Virus record (IMG/VR): IMGVR_UViG_3300032222_000236
Coordinates: 1-50,907 of that record
Strand: one strand, 5' to 3'
Source: a virus
DNA: 50,907 nt
Within the stretch, counting starts at the first letter, position 1; the number at the start of each line of letters is the position of its first letter. The notes below the pieces were generated by a model. It did not search any database and was not told where the DNA came from. It was given only the letters and a program-made list of their open reading frames with translations. Positions 41,923 to 48,658 of the stretch are shown in pieces. Both the position numbers and the translations under genes were made by a program.

Positions 41923-42812
41923 TTTTTTTTTAAAAGTTCATCATAGTTTTCCTTTGCTTCCAATAAATCTTCATTTGGTGGAGTAGGATTCTCTATTTCA
42001 TTAAAAAACACCTCAGCATCTTTTTCAGAAGCTAATATCGGTTTTTCTCCATACACTTCATACATAGAAGGTACTGTTTCTTCCTCTCTTTTCATCACTA
42101 ATCCATTAAATGCGATAATTAGAGCGATTGCGAGTGGGTCAAACACTATCACAATCAAAAATATGAAGAATTTCACTACATTTTTCAATTCTATACCAAA
42201 TGCTTCGGCTACAAATCGGAATCCACCTACTTCTTTCTCTAAATCGATGTTAGCAATCTTAATTTTGTTGATTTCTTCGGTATTTTTAGCGTTTTCAGTC
42301 TGTAATTTACCGATTTTATCGTTTAATTTACTGATTTCTCTATCTCTATTATCAACTGAACGAAGTAATCTACTATTTACCTTACCACCATCCAAAATTT
42401 TACCCTGATTGGTGTTAGATTCGGTAATTTGAGTGGATAATTGGGTAATTTGAGTGTTATTTTGGTCTATTTTCGTTTGCCACACCGCAACTTCCCTATC
42501 TACCTGTTGTAATTGTAAGGATTGTTGTTGGAATGCATTAGAAAGATAACCAAATATACCCGCAGAGGTAATTAACATCAGGATACCCACCGAAATGGTT
42601 AAATACCACTTATTAAACCCCTTAATATCATCCCAAGTCTGTTTTAGATAGGTTGCAGCCACTAATTTAGCAAATTCTAATGAACCCGCCATTACCATAA
42701 CAGAGGTAGATGCTCCCGCAAAGAGAACACCTAATCCTGTTACGGAAAAGAACGCAGCGCATCCTGCTATAATAACTGCTGATACCCCTACTAAAAATTT
42801 TAACCAATTCAT
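41916..42812 (-). CDS. Inner-membrane coiled-coil protein (zero-frame product)
   Basis: 298 residues. Two or three hydrophobic helices occupy residues 1-95 (including FLVGVSAVIIAGCAAFFSV and YLTISVGILMLITSAGIFG). A coiled coil with Gln/Asn-rich heptads spans about 98-195, another membrane segment near 212-240 contains FIFLIVIVFDPLAIALIIAF, and a cytosolic acidic tail ends LLKKKS. The FDPLAxxLxxAxN signature is known in phage and DUF4407-like membrane proteins. The zero frame ends in TAG two codons past a slippery A run; a frameshifted longer form is likely. Role unknown; perhaps lysis timing, superinfection exclusion or membrane anchoring. Confidence 0.8.
   Translation of the reverse strand: MNWLKFLVGVSAVIIAGCAAFFSVTGLGVLFAGASTSVMVMAGSLEFAKLVAATYLKQTWDDIKGFNKWYLTISVGILMLITSAGIFGYLSNAFQQQSLQLQQVDREVAVWQTKIDQNNTQITQLSTQITESNTNQGKILDGGKVNSRLLRSVDNRDREISKLNDKIGKLQTENAKNTEEINKIKIANIDLEKEVGGFRFVAEAFGIELKNVVKFFIFLIVIVFDPLAIALIIAFNGLVMKREEETVPSMYEVYGEKPILASEKDAEVFFNEIENPTPPNEDLLEAKENYDELLKKKS
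41922..41928 (-). promoter_or_regulatory. -1 ribosomal frameshift site A-AAA-AAG
   Basis: The heptamer, in the zero frame AAA-AAG (inside a run of nine A), is the same as the E. coli dnaX frameshift site. A weak hairpin with arms AAATCT and AGATTT begins about 8 bases downstream. An AAAGGA purine element lies roughly 17-20 bases upstream. Confidence 0.6.
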
Positions 42813-42813
42813 A

Positions 42814-42990
42814 TTACCCTAAAGTAACTAAGTCGTTGTTTGTGTCTATTAAATTCTTAACCTCTTCTAATAAACGAATTGCTTCTACGTTATTAGCCGG
42901 TCTTCCACCGTTCATCATATCTAATACGATACGAAGTCTTTGTTTTGCCGCATCATTGTTATCGATGATTCTTTGTTGAAACTTTGCCAT
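42814..42990 (-). CDS. Small 58-residue helical protein
   Basis: Starts MAKFQQRIIDNNDAAKQRL and ends NNDLVTLG; a compact two-helix protein with Arg/Glu-rich faces (ILDMMNGGRPANN-like turn in the middle). Its stop is one base before the start of the membrane protein. A perfect ATATTTATAATA element sits 19 bases upstream. Not recognised; short but with clear codon structure and correct spacing. Confidence 0.65.
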   Translation of the reverse strand: MAKFQQRIIDNNDAAKQRLRIVLDMMNGGRPANNVEAIRLLEEVKNLIDTNNDLVTLG

Positions 42991-43009
42991 AATTGTTTTG
43001 TTTGTTGTA

Positions 43010-43021
43010 TATTATAAATAT
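43010..43021 (-). promoter_or_regulatory. Candidate late promoter ATATTTATAATA
   Basis: Third exact copy of the 12-mer, 19 bases upstream of the ATG at 42990 and just after the terminator of the Hsp20 gene. Confidence 0.5.
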
Positions 43022-43030
43022 ATATTAAAT

Positions 43031-43059
43031 AAAAAAGGAAGACTGTATTAGTCTTCCTT
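43031..43059 (-). terminator. Rho-independent terminator after the Hsp20 gene
   Basis: On the minus strand AAGGAAGACT-AATAC-AGTCTTCCTT forms a perfect 10-bp stem with a 5-base loop, followed by a T run. It separates 43084-43485 from the late promoter at 43010-43021. Confidence 0.9.
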
Positions 43060-43060
43060 A

Positions 43061-43091
43061 CAAAGATAGGTATAATTTTTCAATTAACCAA
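43061..43091 (-). promoter_or_regulatory. Promoter-like TATCTTTG directly before a terminator
   Basis: TATCTTTG at 43068-43061 and TTG at 43091-43089 with the usual 20-base gap. Any transcript would begin inside or next to the hairpin at 43035-43059. Function unclear. Confidence 0.4.
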
Positions 43092-43485
43092 CTTTAATCG
43101 TAACCTTTTTTGGTTTTGCTTCTTCCTTCTTAGGAATAGTTAAATAAAGAATACCATTTAAGATTTTAGCTGATGTTTTTTCTCCATCAAATTTGTCTCC
43201 TACCGAAATTCTATCATTAATAGTAGAAATAAGTTCTTTCTCAACTTTTGATAATTCTCTTTCTTTTGATTTTACAAAAATTGCATCTTCTTCTAATTCA
43301 ATAGTAATATCATCTTTACTATGACCTAAAACAGATAGAGCTATAACTGCTTCCTCTTCTGTAATATCAATAGATAATCTAGAGTTTTGATACTTTACGG
43401 TTGGTAAAGATAAAACTGCATCATTGAAAAACGAATCTAACACTTTATCAAGTGTTGTGTAATTTTTTTTAGTTGTGTTGTACAT
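43084..43485 (-). CDS. Small heat-shock protein (Hsp20/alpha-crystallin)
   Basis: 133 residues. The beta-sandwich is visible as SRLSIDITEEEAVIALSVLG, DDITIELEEDAIFVKSK and a C-terminal strand GILYLTIPKKEEAKPKKVTI, where the GxLxLxIPK motif and the terminal I-x-V/I are family hallmarks. It holds unfolded proteins in solution without ATP. Phages of the T4-like group often carry one. It is ended by the terminator at 43031-43059; a terminator of the preceding gene lies upstream, so it has its own promoter (a degenerate TTTTTATAGTAT is 20 bases upstream). Confidence 0.88.
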   Translation of the reverse strand: MYNTTKKNYTTLDKVLDSFFNDAVLSLPTVKYQNSRLSIDITEEEAVIALSVLGHSKDDITIELEEDAIFVKSKERELSKVEKELISTINDRISVGDKFDGEKTSAKILNGILYLTIPKKEEAKPKKVTIKVG

Positions 43486-43511
43486 AATATTTTTGTTTAG
43501 TTTATACTATA

Positions 43512-43548
43512 AAAACAATTACCATACCACCGTAGTGATATGGTAAAA
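43512..43548 (-). terminator. Terminator hairpin after the ParB-like gene
   Basis: The minus strand carries ACCATATCAC-TACG-GTGGTATGGT with one mismatched pair, flanked by complementary CAATT/AATTG, followed by five T. It is weaker than the other three terminators but well placed. Confidence 0.6.
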
Positions 43549-43549
43549 T

Positions 43550-43580
43550 TGTCAGTATAAGTGTGAAAAAGTGTCAGTAT
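43550..43580. repeat. Pair of 9-base direct repeats TGTCAGTAT
   Basis: Copies at 43550-43558 and 43572-43580 are 22 bases apart, about two helical turns, between the ParB-like stop codon and its terminator. The spacing fits a protein-binding site; no evidence of which protein. Confidence 0.4.
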
Positions 43581-45127
43581 TAATTCACCCAATGTGCCCT
43601 TTCAACCAATCTACCTTTGGAAATATAATTTCCTGATTTATTGAAAACGGTTTCTCCTTCTACGAAAACTTTCATTTCGTTTGGTTTAGATGGAAATTTG
43701 AACATAGTATCCAAGTCCAATCTGTTAAATTCTGTTTCGGTTTTAGGAGTAGGTAATCCCATTTTAGTCCAAAACTTAGCATCTACGTTATTGATTACCG
43801 ATTCAAAATCTTCTGGATTAGTAAACCATAAAGATTTAAGTGATGTAGCAAATTGTCTCATCATCACTGCTTTCGCAGATGGTAATTCACGAGTAATCAT
43901 TGTATTACCCTCTCTCATTTGTAGTTTTCCTCCTACTAAAACCGGCTTTAACGCTTCCTTACTATCATTGATTGCTTTAACTAGGATTAAAACTTGCTCT
44001 AAAATCTTAGATTGAACTCTATCATAATCGTTCTGATTGAATGATAAATTACCGGTTCTCATATTATTAAGATTCTCACCAAAGTTGGAGATAGCTTTCT
44101 TAGATTCGATACAATACGATTGTAATATAACACCACCTTTATCAGGGTCATTAGAACCCAACTCTTTAGCACATAGTTTCATATCGTTCATTAGTTTATC
44201 GTATGGAAATAACTTCTCTTCATTTCCAGTAGATTCAAATGTGGTTTTCCATGCTTTAACATAAGAGAAGTTATCCCAATTCTTAACAATAACATTGATA
44301 GAACTCATAAGTTGTGTTACTTCTTCAGGATGAACACCATTTAAGTGTTGTAGTATCATAACTGGCACTTCATCTATTTCATATCCATAAAAATCTCTAA
44401 CAATTTTAACGGCTTCTCTTAAGTGATGTGCATCAACTAGAACCACTTTACCATCAACTTTAAGTGCGGTGAATGGTCGTATTAACCCAACCTGCACTTT
44501 TGATTTACCTAAGATTGTTAAAATTGAGTCTACTAAACTCCATACATGCTCCCAATCAATTTCTCGGTTAGTTACATTCTTAATCAAATCGTTTACCTTA
44601 TGGTATTCCATTTGACCTACATTCAATGGTTTAGTTAAAATTTGTTGGATTGATTTGTTGGAAATCCACTTTTCAATTTCTTGCAATCCGTAAATAACAT
44701 TTACGTTAGCGTGTTTCAGTCTATCAGCCATTATATCAGCCGGTCTATTCTGAACGAATACAACATATTCGTATTTAGATGGGTCTAATGTTACTGATTG
44801 CTTGGATACATAAAATTCCTTTTCCTTTGTATCGGAAATTCCTGTTGTAACCTCCACCAACAAATTGTACTTAGGTACATAAAAATCTGTTAGTTTTGAG
44901 TGTACAGTGATTTGATTTCCGTTCTCATCGATAAGAATGTTAGGGAAGTACTTTGTCTTAAAAGGAGAACCCTTTAATGATGTTACTGCGGGTAACATTC
45001 TGTACTTCTTAAGTAAGCTTTCAACTTCCTTTTCGAAGTTAGCTCCTCTCTTTACTTTTGCTGAATTGGCAATAGAAGTTGCTGCATCTGCACTTAGAGT
45101 TTTAAACTCTTGGAAATTCATTTCCAT
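43580..45127 (-). CDS. Nuclease-like and ParB-like two-domain protein
   Basis: 515 residues. Residues about 25-160 show a restriction-endonuclease-like layout: RGANFEKEVESLLKKY helix, then LTDFYVPKYNLLVEVTTG, where D and E-x-T could be a PD-(D/E)xK core with Thr in place of Lys. Residues about 200-270 fit a ParB/Srx nuclease-binding fold: KVQVGLIRPFTALKV and VLVDAHHLREAVKIV, close to the ParB LVDGHHR-xxA motif. The C-terminal half is helical and unassigned. It may bind or cut DNA in replication, partition or defence. The leader from the promoter at 45233-45263 is over 100 bases long. Confidence 0.62.
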   Translation of the reverse strand: MEMNFQEFKTLSADAATSIANSAKVKRGANFEKEVESLLKKYRMLPAVTSLKGSPFKTKYFPNILIDENGNQITVHSKLTDFYVPKYNLLVEVTTGISDTKEKEFYVSKQSVTLDPSKYEYVVFVQNRPADIMADRLKHANVNVIYGLQEIEKWISNKSIQQILTKPLNVGQMEYHKVNDLIKNVTNREIDWEHVWSLVDSILTILGKSKVQVGLIRPFTALKVDGKVVLVDAHHLREAVKIVRDFYGYEIDEVPVMILQHLNGVHPEEVTQLMSSINVIVKNWDNFSYVKAWKTTFESTGNEEKLFPYDKLMNDMKLCAKELGSNDPDKGGVILQSYCIESKKAISNFGENLNNMRTGNLSFNQNDYDRVQSKILEQVLILVKAINDSKEALKPVLVGGKLQMREGNTMITRELPSAKAVMMRQFATSLKSLWFTNPEDFESVINNVDAKFWTKMGLPTPKTETEFNRLDLDTMFKFPSKPNEMKVFVEGETVFNKSGNYISKGRLVERAHWVN

Positions 45128-45232
45128 AATTATTGTACTTGTTCACTTTTCCAAGTCCTACAAGGGGAGGGTTTTTGTTTTGTGTAACTCTTTAATATAG
45201 GTGGTTACTCATTACCTTTTATTTTTATTTTG

Positions 45233-45263
45233 TAAATATACAACTTTATGTCGAATCTACCAA
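45233..45263 (-). promoter_or_regulatory. Bacteroidota-type promoter with long leader
   Basis: TATATTTA at 45240-45233 (one change from consensus) and TTG at 45263-45261, 20 bases apart. It leaves about 105 bases before the ATG at 45127; the leader holds a 6-codon ATG-frame near 45213-45193 and a C-rich patch, but no clear riboswitch. Confidence 0.5.
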
Positions 45264-45279
45264 ATTTATTTTAAAATAA

Positions 45280-45930
45280 TTATGCTTTCAATCCCTGCTG
45301 TCTTTCGATAACAGTACTCATATGGTCTGCCCAATGTAGGATATACTGAATAGTGTAACGAAGATACTTAGAAGTGTCATATACCTTATAATACTTCTCA
45401 TTGTCTTCATCGTAAACACCATCTGTTAATTTGATACCAAACCACTCCTTATCTGATAAACTAATACCATATTGATTCATAGTAAAGAATCCTCTATCTG
45501 TAATAGCCATAAAAGGAATTGCTTCATTTCTTTTAAAGTATTCACCTCTGTTCTTAATGTGCCAATCTGAATCATTAGCAACATAATGAAGCTCTCCTTT
45601 AGTGCCTAACTTACCTAAATCATGATGTAAAGCTGAGAAGATTAATTCTTCGTCTGTGAAATCAATAGTACCTCCACACTCAACAAAAAGATTCTTCATC
45701 TTTAAAGAATGCTTACAAACATTAAAAATATGGTCAATATAACCACCTTCATAAGCGTAGTGAAAGTTTTTGTTACCACTTGCAGGTGATAACATTAAAT
45801 TAGGACCTAATTCGTCCATTGAGTACATCTTCAAAAGTTTTTCCTTCCTTTCTCCTGTGATGTACTTATCTACGATACCTAAGAACTTCTTATAGTTCGT
45901 CTCTAACTCTTGATTCGTGTAACTTTTCAT
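45280..45930 (-). CDS. HD-domain phosphohydrolase
   Basis: 216 residues. The metal ligands of the HD superfamily appear in order: His in GGYIDHIFNVCKHS, His-Asp in FSALHHDLGKLG, and a last Asp in HWADHMSTVIE. Similar phage enzymes hydrolyse nucleotides or cyclic nucleotides, or remove phosphate from metabolites. Its upstream promoter is at 46021-46051 with a 90-base A-rich leader. Substrate unknown. Confidence 0.82.
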   Translation of the reverse strand: MKSYTNQELETNYKKFLGIVDKYITGERKEKLLKMYSMDELGPNLMLSPASGNKNFHYAYEGGYIDHIFNVCKHSLKMKNLFVECGGTIDFTDEELIFSALHHDLGKLGTKGELHYVANDSDWHIKNRGEYFKRNEAIPFMAITDRGFFTMNQYGISLSDKEWFGIKLTDGVYDEDNEKYYKVYDTSKYLRYTIQYILHWADHMSTVIERQQGLKA

Positions 45931-46020
45931 TTTCTTTCTTTTTTTTCTTTGTTTTAAGTTTTATTTTTTTAAGCTTTTCTTTTGTCTGTCCTGGTATTAT
46001 GATACTATAAAAAGATACCA

Positions 46021-46051
46021 CAAATATACAAAAAATTTTTCACTTTTCCAA
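46021..46051 (-). promoter_or_regulatory. Bacteroidota-type promoter for the HD-domain gene
   Basis: TATATTTG at 46028-46021 and TTG at 46051-46049, 20 bases apart. The transcript has about 85 bases of leader including A-rich runs and GGTAT/ATACC arms. Confidence 0.65.
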
Positions 46052-46063
46052 CTTTTCCCCAAC

Positions 46064-46387
46064 TTATTTTTCATTTGGGTATATAGAAAGTTTCGTGAGA
46101 ACGTAATACAGCATATCTACCTCCTCTATTGAGGTGCAAAATCCTAATCCTCCACTATCGAATAATTCTACTATGTATTCACCCTCACTTAATCCTATTT
46201 CCTTCCATTCATTGTTATAAGAAGAAATCAGGCACATACAATTAGGGTCTAATGAATCTTTTGGTAATCGGAGGATATAATTGTAAAATCCACTGCCATC
46301 ATCTTCGATAACCTGCTCAAATCCCAACTGCTGTAACCTCTCCTCTGTTATAGGTGTTAATTCTAATTCTATTTTAGGTTGTTTCAT
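46064..46387 (-). CDS. Hypothetical 107-residue protein
   Basis: Acidic soluble protein (ELTPITEERLQQLGFEQV; NYILRLPKDSL; a final YVLTKLSIYPNEK). The 'TxERLxxLGFxxV' opening is common in small uncharacterised Bacteroidota and phage proteins. It directly follows the lipoprotein gene (TAA-ATG). Function unknown. Confidence 0.65.
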   Translation of the reverse strand: MKQPKIELELTPITEERLQQLGFEQVIEDDGSGFYNYILRLPKDSLDPNCMCLISSYNNEWKEIGLSEGEYIVELFDSGGLGFCTSIEEVDMLYYVLTKLSIYPNEK

Positions 46388-46927
46388 TTATTCTAATACA
46401 ATTTTTTTCATTACAAATAACTTAGAGCTATAATTACTCGCTTTAATAACTAAGGTATCACCCTTCATCCTATATATCGGTGCAATCATAGTGTTTATTT
46501 CTCCATTGTCTCCACTATAAGAGGATGAATTGATTGTTGGTACTAATTCATCTTTGGAAGCAATTAGAGGTGGCAGCTGAACGATTTGGTACTGACCTGT
46601 GAAGTAATTGATATACGTCTTTGTAATAGTAGCAACGGTATCATTTCTTCTTAGTAACCAATACAAATTACTCTCCCATTCTACTTTTTCTGCTGGATAA
46701 GGTTCTCTTCCATTTACCAATATTCTACCATTTACTCTATGTACGGTTTGGTTTTTAGTTTTATCCAATTTAAGATGATAATATCCATTGACATCTTTAG
46801 GAAGTGAACCTATTCCATTTTGATTCATTACTCCATTTATTTCTAATGTGTAAGTTTTGTTAGGAATTGGTATATCTACATCCTTCGTACATCCGAATAA
46901 AAATAATATCGGTATTAAACGTTTCAT
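46388..46927 (-). CDS. Phage-encoded lipoprotein
   Basis: 179 residues. A short signal peptide MKRLIPILFLFGC ends in a lipobox (LFGC), so the mature protein would begin at Cys13 and be lipid-anchored. The next residues TKDVD resemble, loosely, the K-(D/E) surface-export signal of Bacteroidota lipoproteins. The rest is beta-rich with no catalytic motif. It overlaps the HAD gene (TAATG). Phage lipoproteins sometimes block superinfection; that is an inference. Confidence 0.75.
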   Translation of the reverse strand: MKRLIPILFLFGCTKDVDIPIPNKTYTLEINGVMNQNGIGSLPKDVNGYYHLKLDKTKNQTVHRVNGRILVNGREPYPAEKVEWESNLYWLLRRNDTVATITKTYINYFTGQYQIVQLPPLIASKDELVPTINSSSYSGDNGEINTMIAPIYRMKGDTLVIKASNYSSKLFVMKKIVLE

Positions 46928-47310
46928 TACAAACCTACTTTAGCAAATCGTTCTGAATCAAACCCCGCATCTCTCGCAACGTCAACTGCTAATGCTCTCG
47001 GTACTTCCGGAGTTCCTTTGGAGTTGTTGTTAATTAAGATTCTCTCATCTCTTCCGATTCCCATTACCAATTGGTGGTAAAGAATTCCTGCGGTTAACAT
47101 TTGTTGTTTAGTAATCTCTCTTAATTCTTCTGGTCTAGCAGTAGTTAAAACGATGTAGTGTCCGGCGTTCATCCATTCGGTCATCTTTTCTTTAACACCC
47201 GGTAGAACATTTACTACATTTGGGTTTAAATCATTAAAATCTACTTGCTCAATTAAAGTACCATCAATATCACTAAAAATTGTTTTAAATCCTTTTTCTC
47301 TTACACTCAT
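46927..47310 (-). CDS. HAD-superfamily phosphatase
   Basis: 127 residues from ATG 47310; a longer frame reaches 47406 but overlaps the upstream gene and lacks family sequence. IFSDIDGTLIEQ gives the nucleophile DxDGT, YIVLTTARPEE the Thr of motif 2, and GRDERILINNNSKGTP the loop before motif 4. The short length fits a capless HAD that removes phosphate from sugars or nucleotides; possibly polysaccharide-related. A run of TTTATTTG repeats precedes the start. Confidence 0.78.
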   Translation of the reverse strand: MSVREKGFKTIFSDIDGTLIEQVDFNDLNPNVVNVLPGVKEKMTEWMNAGHYIVLTTARPEELREITKQQMLTAGILYHQLVMGIGRDERILINNNSKGTPEVPRALAVDVARDAGFDSERFAKVGL

Positions 47311-47341
47311 TTTCTTTTTGTTTATTTGTTTATTTGTTTTT

Positions 47342-47689
47342 TTATAAATACTCAGGTCCGTATGTTGAATAACGAGCAGTTCCATCGATAATGTTTCCTC
47401 TCGCATGCTTCGCCGGTGCTTTCCAACTCGCTGGCTTTAATAAATCACCTTTCTTAATCGGTGAACCTTTTAAATCACCATCAACTCTACTGATGAATCC
47501 CCAACACGAAGTTCCATCCCATAAACGGAGGAATTTATTACCAACTTCCATAACCAAGTCAGTTTTACCCCACATACTACTCATATTTTTGTAGTGTTCT
47601 TTTCGTTCTTCGTTTACCTTTGTTATGAATTCAGCTACTTTAGGATTTCCCTTCAAATAACTTAAGGCTTTTTCATTCATTGTTCTCAT
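47342..47689 (-). CDS. Hypothetical 115-residue protein
   Basis: Begins MRTMNEKALSYLKGNPKVAEF; C-terminal half contains LRLWDGTSCWGFISR and ARGNIIDGTARYSTYGPEYL. Mixed helix and strand, no catalytic motif recognised. First gene after the promoter at 47713-47743. Confidence 0.65.
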   Translation of the reverse strand: MRTMNEKALSYLKGNPKVAEFITKVNEERKEHYKNMSSMWGKTDLVMEVGNKFLRLWDGTSCWGFISRVDGDLKGSPIKKGDLLKPASWKAPAKHARGNIIDGTARYSTYGPEYL

Positions 47690-47712
47690 AGTGTTTATCT
47701 CTTAGTACATAG

Positions 47713-47743
47713 TAAAGGTACATAATCTCGGTGATATATCCAA
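47713..47743 (-). promoter_or_regulatory. Bacteroidota-type promoter for the lipoprotein operon
   Basis: TACCTTTA at 47720-47713 (last base differs from consensus) and TTG at 47743-47741, 20 bases apart. The box ends 23 bases before the ATG at 47689. Confidence 0.55.
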
Positions 47744-47807
47744 GCATTTTACCAACTTTTTCTAGTCTATTAAGAAAAGTTTTTCATTGATTATCAACGA
47801 CTTACGA

Positions 47808-47842
47808 ATAAAAAAACCCCTAATATGTAAAACATTAGGGGT
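47808..47842 (-). terminator. Rho-independent terminator after the metallophosphoesterase
   Basis: The minus strand carries ACCCCTAAT, a 9-base loop, and ATTAGGGGT, followed by seven T. It ends the transcript of 47850-48623. Confidence 0.9.
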
Positions 47843-47849
47843 CAATTGG

Positions 47850-48623
47850 TTACATAAGGAACTCTATTTCCCTACTTACAAAATCATAGTTGAATTTGAT
47901 AGGGTCTTGAATTGCTTCATATCTTAGATTACAAGTTGATGCGTTGAATGTGTATATATCTCCCCATTCATCTTTGTAAGGTATAGTTCCCCACCCATAT
48001 CCTTCGTGTATGTGACCGGCAAAGTGTAAATGAGGTTTCACTTCATGTAATCTGTGATATAAATCTGAACACCCTACATTTTCGTTTGTGTTAGATGTTC
48101 TATCATTATATCCATAGATAGGAGAGTGAGTAATTACTATATCGGTATCTAATGGTATTTGATTCCAAATCTGAGCCGCATCATATCCTCTATCCACATT
48201 AAATCCCCAGCCATATCCGAATGATGGTGAATACGGTGAACCCCATATATTCAATCCTTCGATTTTAACACCACTATCCTCTAAATAATAAACTCCATTT
48301 GGAAGATTACCCAACATATCCTTTAACCATTGAGGCTTACGTTCTGCACATTCAGTATCATATTCAGTTCTACCTTCAAAATAAGCCAACTTATCTCTCA
48401 ATAATCTTTCTCTATCGAAAGACATATCATGATTACCAGCTATGAATATTTTATGAGTATAATCTTGCTTACCAAACCATTTAATAAAATCAGCTACCTC
48501 ATACTTTCTACCCAACGATGTAATATCTCCACTATGGATTAGGATATGCCCACCTGGTAACTTACCATTAAGTTGATTGTGTTTGTTATGGGTATCTGAT
48601 ATTGCAGTAATATTATATTTCAT
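47850..48623 (-). CDS. Calcineurin-like metallophosphoesterase
   Basis: 257 residues from ATG 48623. Metal-ligand motifs: ISDTHNKHN (Asp10, His12), HSGDITSLG, IAGNHDMSF, ITHSPIYG and FAGHIHEGY, in the correct order. Phosphate-ester substrate unknown (nucleotide, cyclic or protein). The in-frame TTG at 48629 is rejected as a start: it lies in the promoter box TATATTTG, which ends three bases before the ATG, implying a leaderless mRNA. Followed by a strong terminator, so a one-gene unit. Confidence 0.85.
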   Translation of the reverse strand: MKYNITAISDTHNKHNQLNGKLPGGHILIHSGDITSLGRKYEVADFIKWFGKQDYTHKIFIAGNHDMSFDRERLLRDKLAYFEGRTEYDTECAERKPQWLKDMLGNLPNGVYYLEDSGVKIEGLNIWGSPYSPSFGYGWGFNVDRGYDAAQIWNQIPLDTDIVITHSPIYGYNDRTSNTNENVGCSDLYHRLHEVKPHLHFAGHIHEGYGWGTIPYKDEWGDIYTFNASTCNLRYEAIQDPIKFNYDFVSREIEFLM

Positions 48624-48626
48624 ACT

Positions 48627-48657
48627 CAAATATACGAAAAAAATCTGATAAAAACAA
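48627..48657 (-). promoter_or_regulatory. Bacteroidota-type promoter, likely leaderless
   Basis: TATATTTG at 48634-48627, TTG at 48657-48655, 20 bases apart, and only AGT between box and the ATG at 48623. Same layout as 17350-17380. Confidence 0.65.
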
Positions 48658-48658
48658 A

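Noticed and set aside
45128-45232. Riboswitch in the long leader of the ParB-like gene
   Set aside because: No paired helices of a known aptamer could be drawn; only a short ATG-frame and a C-rich patch are visible.
47311-47406. Longer N-terminus for the HAD phosphatase
   Set aside because: It overlaps the upstream gene, is Lys/Asn-rich translated leader, and HAD homology starts at the ATG at 47310.
48624-48629. TTG start codon for the metallophosphoesterase
   Set aside because: Same situation: it is part of the promoter box; ATG at 48623 is the likely start.
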